Below are positions 16,022 to 27,624 of a stretch of 60,859 bases of DNA, in pieces. The notes under the pieces are model-generated. The model had not been told where the DNA came from. It did not search any database and was given only the letters and a program-made list of their open reading frames with translations. The translations under genes were made by a program, and so were the position numbers. The stretch is from Caulobacteraceae bacterium (lineage in GTDB: Bacteria; Pseudomonadota; Alphaproteobacteria; Caulobacterales; Caulobacteraceae), in the NCBI GenBank assembly GCA_028290905.1, contig JAQGIW010000065.1, forward strand, positions 1 to 60,859, given 5' to 3'. The first letter of the stretch is position 1. The number at the start of each line of letters is the position of its first letter.

Positions 16022-17376
16022 GCCAGCAGCCCGTTCAACGTCGCCGCATAGGCGGCGCCGATCGCCGCGGCGTCGCGGTGGCGGCCATGCTCGACCACCC
16101 GCTCGCCCCGCCGCCACACTGTCTCCACGCAGCGCGCGTCGCCGGCGAAGATCCAGCCGTCCAGCACCGCGTCGCCCGACCGGCCGACGAGGGCGGCGCG
16201 GACCGGGTTGAGAGACACGATGTCGGCGCTCGCGCCCGTCGCCAATCCCGTGAACGACTCGCCGAGCGCCTGGGTCCCGCCGGCCAGGGCGCGGCCGAAC
16301 AGGGTGGCGCCCGTGGAGGGCCGCTCGGCCGTCGCCAGCACATTGCGCGCCCGCCGGGTCAGCCGCTGGCCATACTCCAGGGTGCGCAGTTCCTGGGCCG
16401 CGTCGATCAGCACGTTGGAATCCGTGCCTATGGCCATTGTCCCGCCGGCCGCGAGATAGTCTTCGCCGGGAAAGATCCCGTCGCCCAGGTTGGCCTCGGT
16501 GATCGGGCAGAGGCCGGCGACGGCGCCGCTCGCGGCCAGCCGCCGCGTCTCACTCCGCGTCAGGTGGGTCGCGTGGATCAGCCGCCAGCGATGATCGAGC
16601 CCGATCTCGTTCAGCAGCCACTCCACCGGCCGCTGCCCGCTCCACGCCAGGCAGTCGTCCACCTCCTTGGTCTGTTCGGCGGCGTGGATGTGAACGCCGC
16701 CGGGGCCGGCGAGCGGAACGATCGCCTTCAGGTCCTGGGGCGTGACGGCCCGCAGCGAATGCGGCGCCACGCCCAGCCGCCCGTCGGGGAGACCGGCGAT
16801 GGCGGCGCGGCTCTCCTCCATGAGGCGGGCGAACCGGTCCGGGTCGTTGAGGAACCGGCGCTGGCCGGGGGCGGGCGGCGCTCCGCCGAACCCGCCCTGA
16901 GCGTAGTAGACCGGCAGCAGGGTGAGGCCGATCCCTGTCGCTTTCGCCGCCGCCGCGATCCGCCCGGCCATTTCGCCTAAGGTAGCGTACGGCCTGCCGG
17001 CCGGATCGTGGTGCAGATAGTGGAACTCCCCCACCCGGGTGAAGCCGCCCTCGAGCATCTCGGCATAGGCCTGAGCGGTGATCGCCTGGACGTCGTCGGG
17101 GGTCAGCCGGTCGAGGAAGCGGTACATCAGCTCCCGCCAGCTCCAGAAGTCGTCCTCTCCGCTTCCCCGGTATTCCGTCAGCCCGGCCATGCCGCGCTGA
17201 AAGCCGTGGCTGTGGACGTTGCCAAGGCCGGGCGTGGCGATGGCGGCGCGTTCGTCTCCGGCCCGGGGCAGGGCGCCGGTCTCGACGGCGGCGATTGCCC
17301 CCGCCTCGATCGTCAGCCGCACGCCGTCCGCCCAGCCGGTGGGCAGCAGGGCGGTCTCGAACCACAGGCTGGTCAT
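16018..17376 (-). CDS. hutF: Formimidoylglutamate deiminase (HutF)
   Basis: 452 residues from the ATG at 17376. An amidohydrolase-superfamily enzyme that removes ammonia from N-formimino-L-glutamate to give N-formylglutamate, the step before HutG. Metal ligands are visible in the N-terminal NVHSHGFQRGM (HxH), in VHIHAAEQ, in LIHATHLT and in the late GTDSNVLID. Its presence with HutG means the organism uses the five-step pathway that releases formate and glutamate, not the HutE or direct formiminohydrolase route. It is transcribed away from hutI and overlaps hutC. Confidence 0.94.
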   Translation of the reverse strand: MTSLWFETALLPTGWADGVRLTIEAGAIAAVETGALPRAGDERAAIATPGLGNVHSHGFQRGMAGLTEYRGSGEDDFWSWRELMYRFLDRLTPDDVQAITAQAYAEMLEGGFTRVGEFHYLHHDPAGRPYATLGEMAGRIAAAAKATGIGLTLLPVYYAQGGFGGAPPAPGQRRFLNDPDRFARLMEESRAAIAGLPDGRLGVAPHSLRAVTPQDLKAIVPLAGPGGVHIHAAEQTKEVDDCLAWSGQRPVEWLLNEIGLDHRWRLIHATHLTRSETRRLAASGAVAGLCPITEANLGDGIFPGEDYLAAGGTMAIGTDSNVLIDAAQELRTLEYGQRLTRRARNVLATAERPSTGATLFGRALAGGTQALGESFTGLATGASADIVSLNPVRAALVGRSGDAVLDGWIFAGDARCVETVWRRGERVVEHGRHRDAAAIGAAYAATLNGLLA

Positions 17377-17401
17377 GGCGGCTCCGCGTTTTCTCTCAAG
17401 A

Positions 17402-17417
17402 TATTGTCTAGACAATA
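17402..17417. promoter_or_regulatory. HutC operator between hutFC and hutIHGU
   Basis: TATTGTCTAGACAATA is a perfect 16-bp palindrome in the 83-bp divergent gap, 25 bases from the hutF start and 42 from the hutI start. Size and symmetry fit a GntR/HutC dimer site, and the only GntR gene nearby is hutC. Binding here would control both operons at once. Confidence 0.85.
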
Positions 17418-17459
17418 ACGCGGTTTTGGCCAAGTGTCCCCGGGACGAAAGGAGCAGGC

Positions 17460-18665
17460 ATGCGCTGCGATCGGGTCTGGACAAATGCCCGCCTCGCCAC
17501 CCTGGCGCCCAGCCGGCCGGGTGTGGGTGAGGTCGAGCATGGCCTCGTCGCGGCCCAGGACGGGCGCATCCTTTACGCGGGGCCGGCCGAGGCCGCGCCG
17601 GCATTCGAGGCTGAGGAGACGGTGGACTGCGAGGGTCGCTGGATCACCCCCGGCCTCATCGATCCGCACACTCATCTGGTCTATGCCGGCAGCCGCGCGG
17701 CCGAGTTCGAACAGCGGCTGGCCGGCGCGAGCTACGAAGCCATCGCCCGCGCCGGTGGCGGCATCCTCTCCACCATGCGGGCGGTGCGCGCCGCCGCCGA
17801 GGCCGAGCTGGTCGACGAGGCCCTGCCGCGCCTCGACGCCCTGATCGCCGAGGGCGTGACCACGGTGGAGATCAAGTCCGGCTACGGCCTGAGCCTGGAA
17901 GACGAGCTGAAATCCTTGCGCGCCGCCCGCGTCCTGGGCGAGGAGCGGCCCGTGGCGGTGACCACCACCCTGCTGGCGGCCCACGCCCTGCCGCCGGAGT
18001 ACGCGGGCGATCCGGATGGCTACATCGATCTCGTCCGCGACGTGATCCTGCCGGCGGCGGCGCAGACGGGCCTGGCCGACGCGGTCGACGCCTTCTGCGA
18101 GGGGATCGGCTTCTCGCCCGTTCAGGTCCGGCGGGTGTTCGAGGCGGCCCGGGCGCTCGGCCTGCCGGTGAAGCTGCACGCCGAGCAGCTCTCCAACCTC
18201 CACGGCGCGGCCCTGGCCGCCGACTTCAACGCCCTGTCGGCCGACCATCTCGAGCACCTGGACGCCGATGGGATCGCGGCCATGGCGCGGGCGGGGACCG
18301 TCGCCGTCCTGCTGCCGGGCGCCTTCTACTTCACCCGCGAGACCAAGGCCCCGCCGGTGGCGGCCCTGCGCGCCGCCGGCGTGCCGGTGGCGCTGGCCAC
18401 CGACTGCAATCCCGGCACCTCGCCCCTCACCTCCCCGCTGCTGGTCATGAACATGGCCGCGACCCTCTTCCGCCTCACGGTTCCCGAATGCTTGGCTGGC
18501 GTGACCCGCGAGGCGGCCCGCGCCCTGGGCCTTGCCGGCAAGATCGGAACCCTGGAGAGGGGCAAGCGCTGCGACCTGGCGATCTGGGACATCGAGCGCC
18601 CGGCCGAGCTGGTCTATCGGATCGGCTTCAACCCCCTGCACGCCCGGGTCTGGGGCGGCGCATGA
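17460..18665 (+). CDS. hutI: Imidazolonepropionase
   Basis: 401 residues, normal for HutI. It hydrolyses imidazolone-5-propionate to N-formimino-L-glutamate, third step of histidine breakdown. An AGGAG site precedes the ATG. Amidohydrolase metal sites show as [28 protein letters not shown] and [28 protein letters not shown] is typical of HutI. It is first in hutIHGU, and its stop overlaps the hutH start (ATGA). Confidence 0.96.
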   Translation: MRCDRVWTNARLATLAPSRPGVGEVEHGLVAAQDGRILYAGPAEAAPAFEAEETVDCEGRWITPGLIDPHTHLVYAGSRAAEFEQRLAGASYEAIARAGGGILSTMRAVRAAAEAELVDEALPRLDALIAEGVTTVEIKSGYGLSLEDELKSLRAARVLGEERPVAVTTTLLAAHALPPEYAGDPDGYIDLVRDVILPAAAQTGLADAVDAFCEGIGFSPVQVRRVFEAARALGLPVKLHAEQLSNLHGAALAADFNALSADHLEHLDADGIAAMARAGTVAVLLPGAFYFTRETKAPPVAALRAAGVPVALATDCNPGTSPLTSPLLVMNMAATLFRLTVPECLAGVTREAARALGLAGKIGTLERGKRCDLAIWDIERPAELVYRIGFNPLHARVWGGA

Positions 18666-20209
18666 GCCCGATCGTCCTCAGTCCCGGCGAGGTCGGTCTG
18701 GCCCAATGGCGGGCGATCTACCGCGGCGCCTCGGTGGGCCTCGACCCCGCCGCCGCGCCGCGAATCGCGGCCAGCGCGGCGGCGGTCGAACGAATCCTGG
18801 CGCGCGGCGAGGCGGTCTACGGGGTCAACACCGGCTTCGGCAAGCTGGCCAGCGTCCGCATCGAGGCCTGCGACCTGGCCCGTCTTCAGCGCAACATCGT
18901 GCTCTCCCACGCCGCCGGGGTCGGCGAGCCCATGCCGGTCCCCATAGCGCGGCTTATGCTGGCCCTGAAGCTGGCCAGCCTCGGCCAGGGCGCGTCCGGC
19001 GTCGCGCCCGCCACCGTCGCCCTGCTGGAGGCGCTGCTCGCCCGCGGCCTGACGCCCGTGATCCCGGCCCAGGGCTCGGTGGGCGCCTCCGGCGACCTCG
19101 CCCCCCTCGCCCACATGGCCGCCGTCATGATCGGCGTCGGCGAGGGGATCTACGAAGGAGAGAGATTGCCGGCGGAGGCCGCCCTCGCGAGGGCCGGCCT
19201 CTCACCCCGGGCGCTGGGACCGAAGGAGGGTCTGGCCCTGCTCAACGGCACGCAATTCTCCACGGCCTATGCCTTGGCGGCCCTCTTCGAAGCCGAGCGC
19301 CTGCTCCAGACCGCCCTGATCACGGGGGCCCTGGCCACCGAGGCGGCCAAGGGTTCCGACACCCCCTTCGATCCCCGCATCCAGGCCCTGCGACGGCACC
19401 CGGCCCAGGTCGAGACCGCCCACGCCCTGCGCGAGCTCATGGCCGGCTCGGCCATCCGCGCCTCGCATCGCGTGGGCGACGCCCGGGTGCAGGACCCCTA
19501 TTGCCTGCGCTGCCAGCCCCAGGTCATGGGCGCCTGTCTCACCCTCCTGCGCCAGGCCGCCGACACCCTGGCCGCGGAAGCCAATGGCGTCACCGACAAT
19601 CCCCTGATCTTCGAGGACGGCGAGGAGGCCGAGGCCCTGTCCGGCGGCAATTTCCACGCCGAGCCGGTGGCCTTCGCCGCCGACATGATCGCTATCGCCC
19701 TGTGCGAGATCGGCTCGCTGGCCGAGCGCCGGATCGCCATGCTGGTCGACCCTTCCCTCTCCGGCCTGCCGGCCTTCCTCACCCCTCGGCCTGGCCTCAA
19801 CTCCGGCTTCATGATCCCGCAGGTCACCGCCGCCGCCCTGGTTTCGGAGAACAAGCAGAAGGCCTATCCGGCCAGCGTCGATTCCATCCCCACCTCCGCC
19901 AACCAGGAAGACCATGTCTCCATGGCCGCGCATGGCGCGCGCCGCCTGATCGGCATGGCCGACAACGTCGCCGCCGTGGTCGCCATCGAGCTCCTCGCGG
20001 CGGCGCAGGGCTGCGATTTCCACCGCCCGCTGCCGTGCGGCGCCGCCCTGGAAGCGGTCCGACGGCGCCTCCGCGAGGCTGTGCCCCATCTGGACGACGA
20101 CCGGCATCTGCATCCGGACATCCAGTCGGCCATTAGGTTGGTGAACACCGGCGCGGTGATCACCGCGGCGGGCGATGTGGCCCTTCCGGGCGTGGAGACG
20201 AAGGCATGA
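18662..20209 (+). CDS. hutH: Histidine ammonia-lyase
   Basis: 515 residues. It removes ammonia from L-histidine to give urocanate, the committing step. The self-forming MIO cofactor triad is A142-S143-G144 in [12 protein letters not shown]. The active-site Tyr lies in [12 protein letters not shown], and later conserved stretches are [12 protein letters not shown] and QEDHVSM. The start overlaps the hutI stop and its own stop overlaps the hutG start, both as ATGA, so the operon is tightly coupled. Confidence 0.97.
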   Translation: MSPIVLSPGEVGLAQWRAIYRGASVGLDPAAAPRIAASAAAVERILARGEAVYGVNTGFGKLASVRIEACDLARLQRNIVLSHAAGVGEPMPVPIARLMLALKLASLGQGASGVAPATVALLEALLARGLTPVIPAQGSVGASGDLAPLAHMAAVMIGVGEGIYEGERLPAEAALARAGLSPRALGPKEGLALLNGTQFSTAYALAALFEAERLLQTALITGALATEAAKGSDTPFDPRIQALRRHPAQVETAHALRELMAGSAIRASHRVGDARVQDPYCLRCQPQVMGACLTLLRQAADTLAAEANGVTDNPLIFEDGEEAEALSGGNFHAEPVAFAADMIAIALCEIGSLAERRIAMLVDPSLSGLPAFLTPRPGLNSGFMIPQVTAAALVSENKQKAYPASVDSIPTSANQEDHVSMAAHGARRLIGMADNVAAVVAIELLAAAQGCDFHRPLPCGAALEAVRRRLREAVPHLDDDRHLHPDIQSAIRLVNTGAVITAAGDVALPGVETKA

Positions 20210-21036
20210 CGGCGGATCCGACCTCCTGGTTGGCGGCGAACGAGCGGGGCGCGCCCCTGATCGTCGCCTTCCCCCACACCGGGACCGACATCCCGCCCGA
20301 CATCGAACGCGACCTGGCCTCGCCCACATTGTCCTGCCAGGACACCGACTGGTGGGTGGAGCGGCTCTATGATTTCGCCGCCGCCCTGGGGGCGACCACT
20401 GTCCGCACCTCGATCAGCCGCACCGTCATCGACGTCAACCGCGACCCGAGCGGCGCCTCGCTCTATCCTGGCCAGGCCACGACCGAGCTTTGCCCCATCA
20501 CCACCTTCGACGGCGAGCCCCTCTATCGCCCGGGCCGCGAGCCTGACCCGGCGCAGGTCGACGAGCGGCGGCGGCTTTACTTCGAGCCCTATCACGCGGC
20601 CCTCGCCGCCCAGTTCGGAAGGCTGAGAGCGCGCCACGCCCGCGTCGTCCTCTACGACGCCCACTCGATCCGCTCGCTCATCCCGCGCCTCTTCGAGGGC
20701 GAACTGCCGCACTTCAACATCGGGACCTGGCGCGGCGCGAGCTGCGATCCGGCCCTGACCGCCGCCGTGGAGGCCGCCTGCGCCGTCACGGGCTTTACCC
20801 AGGTCACCAACGGCCGCTTCCAGGGCGGCTGGACGACCCGCACCCATGGCCGCCCGGCCGACGGCGTCCACGCGATCCAGATGGAGCTGGCCTGCCGCGC
20901 CTACATGGACGAGCCCGCGGATCCGCTGACCCCGGCCAACTGGCCGCCCCCCTACGACTCCGACCGCGCCACCCCCGCCCGCGCCGTCCTCGCCAAGGTT
21001 CTCGAAACCTGCATCGCCTTTGCCCAAGCGCTTTGA
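20206..21036 (+). CDS. hutG: N-formylglutamate deformylase
   Basis: 276 residues. It hydrolyses N-formyl-L-glutamate to glutamate and formate, last step of this pathway branch. Family signatures include [11 protein letters not shown] at the N-terminus, [21 protein letters not shown] and ELPHFNIGT. The start overlaps hutH by ATGA. Its presence matches hutF, since HutF makes its substrate. Confidence 0.94.
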   Translation: MTADPTSWLAANERGAPLIVAFPHTGTDIPPDIERDLASPTLSCQDTDWWVERLYDFAAALGATTVRTSISRTVIDVNRDPSGASLYPGQATTELCPITTFDGEPLYRPGREPDPAQVDERRRLYFEPYHAALAAQFGRLRARHARVVLYDAHSIRSLIPRLFEGELPHFNIGTWRGASCDPALTAAVEAACAVTGFTQVTNGRFQGGWTTRTHGRPADGVHAIQMELACRAYMDEPADPLTPANWPPPYDSDRATPARAVLAKVLETCIAFAQAL

Positions 21037-21091
21037 GGCGAAGGGCGCCCGTAGCCGTCCCAAAGCGCGACCAGGAAGAGACTGAACCGTC

Positions 21092-22762
<1,671 letters not shown>

Positions 22763-22966
22763 GGCGCCGCCGCTCCCGCCTTCGGCGCAGCCGCGTCGAT
22801 TCCAATGGCAATTTTGCGGTGAAGTAGCCGATCACGCCCCAGCTGCGTCACATAGCGACCCTTCGGCCGTAGAAAAGACAGTTATGTGTTCGATTAACGG
22901 CTTGACCGTTTAATTTTGACATGCATTTGATGCGATGCGGGAACATCCCCGCTTGCTGAGGGGTAA

Positions 22967-23581
22967 ATGACGATGACGAAGTTGGCATTGGTCGGCGCCG
23001 CCGCCTTGCTCGCCGCCCTGGCGGCGGGATCGAGCGCGATGGCGTTCGGCGTTCAGACGGTTTATGAAGACAATGTGGCAGGGTACGTTGGGGCTATTCC
23101 CACCTCCTCGCCCCCGATTATGGTCGCTAGCGACGGCGAAGCCAGCTTCGATCCGTTCGGCGCCGGCTACGACACCAGCGATGCGATCCAGCTGAACAGC
23201 TCGTGGGCGCCTGATCCGGCTTACGCCAAGGCGTTCGGGGCGGACGGCTGGGTGCAGATCCCGGGCACCTACACCTGGGTGCTTCCCGCCTGCAACAGCA
23301 CCGGGTGTGAGAACGCCAATATCTACGAGCCCATCGCCAAGTGGGACTTCCTTGGTGGTGGCGGGTGGGCGCCCGGCACCTTGAGCGTGAGGATGCTCGA
23401 GAGCGACGGATCGTTCAGCGATATGGTCACCGTCGCCAACGACGGCGTTGGGGGAGCGGCGACGATCACCTTCCAATCCGGCGGCGTCCCGGAACCCGCC
23501 ACGTGGGCGATGATGCTGGTCGGCTTCGCCGGCATCGGCTACGCGGCCCGCCGGCGCCTCCGCGCCGCCGTTGCGATCTGA
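22967..23581 (+). CDS. PEPxxWA-CTERM sorting domain protein
   Basis: 204 residues. A signal peptide (hydrophobic, ending SSAMA) opens a secreted domain of about 150 residues with a Cys pair (ACNSTGCEN) and no fold I recognise. The C-terminus is the textbook sorting tail: VPEPATWAMMLVGFAGIGY, then ARRR. Proteins of this kind are handled by an exosortase and deposited at the cell surface or in an exopolysaccharide matrix. A GAGGGG ribosome site precedes the start; a second in-frame ATG two codons later is possible. A strong terminator follows, so it is a single-gene unit. Confidence 0.85.
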   Translation: MTMTKLALVGAAALLAALAAGSSAMAFGVQTVYEDNVAGYVGAIPTSSPPIMVASDGEASFDPFGAGYDTSDAIQLNSSWAPDPAYAKAFGADGWVQIPGTYTWVLPACNSTGCENANIYEPIAKWDFLGGGGWAPGTLSVRMLESDGSFSDMVTVANDGVGGAATITFQSGGVPEPATWAMMLVGFAGIGYAARRRLRAAVAI

Positions 23582-23608
23582 TCAAGCTTCATCGGTTGAA
23601 CGAGACCT

Positions 23609-23636
23609 GGGCCGCCGCGAGGCGGCCCTTTTCTTT
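23609..23636 (+). terminator. Rho-independent terminator after the PEP-CTERM gene
   Basis: Stem GGGCCGCC (23609-23616), loop GCGA, stem GGCGGCCC (23621-23628), then TTTTCTTT. A perfect eight-pair GC stem with a U-tract, 28 bases after the stop codon. Confidence 0.92.
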
Positions 23637-23861
23637 GGCCCTGGCCTGCGAACACTCGGGGCCCGGCCGGCTGGTAAGCTTCCTCTAACTGTCGGCCAGG
23701 CGCGATAGAGCACCGCGAAATTGAACGTCTCGGACCTCTGGTCTGCGTCGCCGCGTCGCACCCGTTCCCACCCAAAGTGGGGCGCAACTTAGTTGCGTGC
23801 GCGAACGGGAGGTGAGCAGTCCCGCGACGTGGCGCGTATTGCCACTGAATAAGGGTTGAGT

Positions 23862-24377
23862 ATGTCTCGGTCGTTAAAATCGATAATCTCTAAAAAGCAT
23901 TTGGCTTTATCAGTAAGCGCTCTCGCGGGGCTGCAACAGCTGGCGATGGCGAGTGGGGCGTATGCGGGGACGGCGAACGCCGTCCTGAGCGCGAACGCGA
24001 GCATCACGGCGGAGTGTTTCCTGAGCGACGCCACCCTGGCGTTTGGCCAGAGCGGCGCGCTCAACCACTTGACGCCATCACAGTCCACCATGACCGCTTT
24101 AGGAAGCGTGCCGTGGAACTGCACCAACGGGACAACCGCTACGCTTGCGGCGGCTACGGATACGGTCCCGGTCATCGGAAGTGTGTCTGCCAACGGTACG
24201 CTGACCGCGGGGCTGTCTTTCGCCTCCGCGGGCGGAGCCGGCGCCAGCGCCAGTGGCGCGACCCTCGTCGGGACCGGCGTTTCTTCGACTCAGGCCATCT
24301 ATGGACAGATCGTGGTGCCGACGACCGCCAAGGCCGACATCTACGCAGGCACTGTCGGCCTGACGATCAATTACTAG
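23862..24377 (+). CDS. Spore coat U-type pilin, probable major subunit
   Basis: 171 residues from the ATG at 23862 (AAGGG eight bases upstream). A signal peptide ending near SGAYAG leads to a single spore coat U/SCPU domain: SITAECFLSDATLAFGQSG at the start, SVPWNCTNG with the second Cys, and a closing strand YAGTVGLTINY. This is the immunoglobulin-like pilin of archaic (sigma/Csu) chaperone-usher pili, completed by donor-strand exchange. It opens the operon and is probably the shaft subunit. The mature part is rich in Ser, Thr and Ala. Confidence 0.88.
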   Translation: MSRSLKSIISKKHLALSVSALAGLQQLAMASGAYAGTANAVLSANASITAECFLSDATLAFGQSGALNHLTPSQSTMTALGSVPWNCTNGTTATLAAATDTVPVIGSVSANGTLTAGLSFASAGGAGASASGATLVGTGVSSTQAIYGQIVVPTTAKADIYAGTVGLTINY

Positions 24378-24404
24378 AACGACCTTGCGGGTGACACGCA
24401 GCAA

Positions 24405-25145
24405 ATGACTGTTCTGATCCAGCGGGCCGGCTATTTCTTTGGCATGATCGCCTTGGTAGTGGGTCTTGCCCTAGCGGCACGCGCGTTGGCGGGGTCTGGG
24501 ATTTCGGTGGGTCCGCTTTCCCTCGAGATCAGCCCCCGCTCACGCGTCGCCGTCCTGGAAATCGGAAACTACCGATCCGAGCCCCTCGATCTTCAGGCGT
24601 CGGTGGTCGACTGGAGGCAGGAGAACGGTGAGGACAGGCTGGCTCCGACGGAAGACGTCGTCGTCAGCCCGGCGATAACCTCCGTGCCGCCTGGCAAGCG
24701 CCAGATCTTCCGCCTCGCGTTTCGGGGGGTTCCAGACCCCGAGCGCGAGCGGGCGTTTCGCGTGATGGTGGCGGACGTTTCGGCGCCCGCCACCAAACCC
24801 GAGACGGAGGCCTCGGTCTCGTTTCGCGTCACCAACTCTGTTCCGCTTTTCGTGCGCCCGAACATGAAGGTCGCCCCTCAGCTTGCGATCGCCGCTTGCC
24901 ATGCGCCAGGCCACGAGGCGTGCCTCGAGGTCCGCAATACCGGCGCGGCGCACACCAGGGTGCGGCGGATCGCCATGAGCGGGTCGGGGTGGACACAGAC
25001 CCTGACACCCAACGTGGTGTTGCTCGCGGGAACACGGCGCGTATTCACGACGCAGATCGCTGAGGCGCGGCCTGGCCGCTTCTCCGCGCAGGTCGAGGGC
25101 GAGGGCGCGGCGGTTTCCGGCGATATCGATGGCGAGGTCCCTTAG
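24405..25145 (+). CDS. Periplasmic pilus chaperone (PapD/CsuC-like)
   Basis: 246 residues. After a signal peptide, an N-terminal immunoglobulin-like domain (ISVGPLSLEISPRSRVAVLEI...DLQASVVDW, then VVSPAITSVPPGKRQIFRLAF) and a shorter second domain. The VSPAITSVPPGKRQIFRL strand corresponds to the G1 strand that completes pilin subunits in the periplasm. It follows the pilin gene by 27 bases and overlaps the usher gene by 17. The archaic type is inferred from its SCPU partners. Confidence 0.9.
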   Translation: MTVLIQRAGYFFGMIALVVGLALAARALAGSGISVGPLSLEISPRSRVAVLEIGNYRSEPLDLQASVVDWRQENGEDRLAPTEDVVVSPAITSVPPGKRQIFRLAFRGVPDPERERAFRVMVADVSAPATKPETEASVSFRVTNSVPLFVRPNMKVAPQLAIAACHAPGHEACLEVRNTGAAHTRVRRIAMSGSGWTQTLTPNVVLLAGTRRVFTTQIAEARPGRFSAQVEGEGAAVSGDIDGEVP

Positions 25146-27624
25146 CCTCCTCCTCGTTGTCGTCGCAGTCAGCATCTCTCCTGGGGCCGCAACCGCGGCG
25201 GTTGGCGCGAAGATGGTTAGCCCGAACGACCTGAACAGAGGCTCGCCTGGCCGGCCCGAGCCGGGTGGGCGATTCTGCACGTCGCTGCCTGAATGGGGCG
25301 CTCGGTTTGCTTCCGGCCAGGGACGTGGCGGCGACGCGCGGTCCATCGCCTCCCTCGACGGCGTCGACACGGCTCGCTGGCCTGAACTGGTGTTGGACGT
25401 CTCGATCAATGGCGATCCCCACGCGACGGAAATCCAGGCGGTCTGTTTGCCCGATGCGCGATTGGCGGTGCTCGCGACCGACTGGCGAGCCTTGCGCCTT
25501 CTCCCCACGACGAGCGTACAGCTTCCAGATGGGCGCGAGGCCTATCCGCTGGAGTCCGTCTCGGGCCTAGCCTACGCGGTGAACACCTTGTCGGAGACCA
25601 TCACGATCAAGGTCCCTCCCGAGGCGTTCGACGCCACGGCGCTTGTGGCCCACAGCAATCGGAAGCACGCTGTCTCCGCGCCGCCGCTTGGCGGTTACTT
25701 GAACTATGACGCCACGGCGACCATCCAGGATGGCCGTTTGACGAGCTACGGCGCCGTCCTGGATGGCGTGGTGTTCAACGGCTCGGGCCTGTTCGACGCC
25801 ACCGGCTACCTGCGGGGGAGCGGCGAACAGGTCACATTCACCAGGGGCTCGACCTACTGGGAACGGCCTTTTCCCGACCAGATGGCCGATCTGACGGTAG
25901 GAGACGCGATCGGCGGGGGTGGCGACTGGTCGCGTCCCGTCCGCTTCGCCGGCGTTCGCTTTTCCCGCGACTTCGACACGAACCCCGGCTTCATCACCTA
26001 TCCTACCCCCGTGCTCAGCGGCTCGGCCGCGCTTCCCTCGGCGATCGAGGTGCTGACCAACAACCAGGTGAGGCTGAGCACCACGGCGCCGGCCGGCCCT
26101 TTCGCCATCACCAACGTCCCGGTCCTCACCGGCGGCGGCCAGATGCAGCTCGTCGTGACGGATCTGCTTGGCCGACAACAGGTGATCAGCCAATCCTACT
26201 ACGTGGCGCCGAAACTATTGTCGGCCGGACTCTCCGACTTCGATTTCTACGCAGGTTTCCTGCGCCTCAACTTCGCGGAGGCGAATGACCGCTACGGCGC
26301 CCCCGTTGCGGTAGGCGATTATCGTCGGGGTCTGAACGATTGGCTGACCGCCGAGCTGCGCGGGGAGGCCGAGACGGGCCGGCGGGCCTTGGGATTAGGG
26401 ACCTTGACCCGCATCGGAACGCTGGGCGCCGTGAATGCGTCCGTCGATTACAGCGCCAGCGTCGCCGGCTTCGCGTCGAGCAGGGCCGCCGAGCGCGGCG
26501 CGCACTATCTTTTCGGCTTCGAGAGCCATTGGCGGGCCTGGGGAGCGGACGTCCAATGGCAATACTTCGAGCCGGGATACTTTCAGTTCGCTCAGGCGGC
26601 AGGCGAAACGCGGCCCCGGGAACAGGTGTCCGCCGGCGGCGGGCTGCAGCTCGATCGGTTCGGATCGCTGACGGCCGGCTACATCTACCGGTCGAGCTAC
26701 AACGGGTCGACCCGGGAAGTCGTGAATGCGGGGTGGTCCAAGACCTTCGGCCACAAGGTCAACGTCGGTATTTCCCTCGGCGATGACCTGCGAGGGCACG
26801 GCTGGACCGCCGGCCTCAGCCTCAGCATGCAATTCGGGCGCACGGTCACGGCTTCAGCCGATGTGACCGCCGCGCGCAACGGCGCGGTCGAGACGGCGGA
26901 AGTCGGGACGGGGATGCCGACCGGGCCGGGCTTCGGCTGGCGCGCCCAGGTCAGCAGCGCCGCCGACCAGACGTTCCAGGGTCATCTGGTCTACAATGCC
27001 CCCTCCGCGCAGCTCACCGGCGACCTGGCCCTGAGCGGCTCGAGCCAGGCCGTTCGCCTGGAGGCGGCCGGTTTCGTCGGCGCGATCGGCGGGACCGTCT
27101 TCGCGGCTCGGCCCATCCAGAGCAGCTTCGCCCTCGTCCGGACCGGCGATGTGGCGGGGGTGCCCGTGATGCTGTGGAATCAACCTGCCGCGGTCACGGG
27201 TGCGAACGGTACGGCTCTGATCATCAATCTCGGCCCTTATCAGCAGAACAAGATCAGCATCGACCCCGCGGAGGTGCCGCTCGATGTCGAAATAGACGCC
27301 AGCGAAGTCTATGTCCGTCCGTGGGCGCGGTCGGGCGTCATCGTCGATTTCCCGATTCGTCGCACGCGCAACGCCCTGGTCGTGCTTCGGACGGGGGAGG
27401 GCAAGGCGCCGCCGATCGGTGCGCGCGTAACCGTCAGCCCCGGCGGCGTCCAGGCGCGCGTAGCGGACGGCGGGGAGGTCTGGCTGACCGACCTCGCCGA
27501 CCAGAATGCGCTCTCCGTCCAATGGGACCACGCCTCTTGCACGGCGGCTCTGACCGTCCCCGCCAAGACGGCGCCGGGGGCGAAGCTCGGTCCGATAGCC
27601 TGTGTGGGGGAAATGACCCGATGA
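25129..27624 (+). CDS. Outer membrane usher (CsuD-like)
   Basis: 831 residues, usual length. A secreted outer membrane beta-barrel that accepts chaperone-pilin complexes and threads the pilus. The order is: signal peptide, N-terminal periplasmic domain (about residues 70-150), barrel, plug (about 300-365: PVLSGSAALPSAIEVL, then FAITNVPVLTGGGQMQLVVTD), rest of the barrel rich in Tyr and Trp, then two C-terminal domains (PVMLWNQPAAVTGANGTALI onward). A C-terminal Cys pair is present. It overlaps the chaperone upstream and the second pilin downstream (ATGA). Confidence 0.92.
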   Translation: MARSLSLLLVVVAVSISPGAATAAVGAKMVSPNDLNRGSPGRPEPGGRFCTSLPEWGARFASGQGRGGDARSIASLDGVDTARWPELVLDVSINGDPHATEIQAVCLPDARLAVLATDWRALRLLPTTSVQLPDGREAYPLESVSGLAYAVNTLSETITIKVPPEAFDATALVAHSNRKHAVSAPPLGGYLNYDATATIQDGRLTSYGAVLDGVVFNGSGLFDATGYLRGSGEQVTFTRGSTYWERPFPDQMADLTVGDAIGGGGDWSRPVRFAGVRFSRDFDTNPGFITYPTPVLSGSAALPSAIEVLTNNQVRLSTTAPAGPFAITNVPVLTGGGQMQLVVTDLLGRQQVISQSYYVAPKLLSAGLSDFDFYAGFLRLNFAEANDRYGAPVAVGDYRRGLNDWLTAELRGEAETGRRALGLGTLTRIGTLGAVNASVDYSASVAGFASSRAAERGAHYLFGFESHWRAWGADVQWQYFEPGYFQFAQAAGETRPREQVSAGGGLQLDRFGSLTAGYIYRSSYNGSTREVVNAGWSKTFGHKVNVGISLGDDLRGHGWTAGLSLSMQFGRTVTASADVTAARNGAVETAEVGTGMPTGPGFGWRAQVSSAADQTFQGHLVYNAPSAQLTGDLALSGSSQAVRLEAAGFVGAIGGTVFAARPIQSSFALVRTGDVAGVPVMLWNQPAAVTGANGTALIINLGPYQQNKISIDPAEVPLDVEIDASEVYVRPWARSGVIVDFPIRRTRNALVVLRTGEGKAPPIGARVTVSPGGVQARVADGGEVWLTDLADQNALSVQWDHASCTAALTVPAKTAPGAKLGPIACVGEMTR

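Noticed and set aside
22936..22951. GCGGG-AACATC-CCCGC hairpin before the PEP-CTERM gene as a riboswitch
   Set aside because: A five-pair stem is too small and shows no known aptamer pattern; at most a local leader structure.
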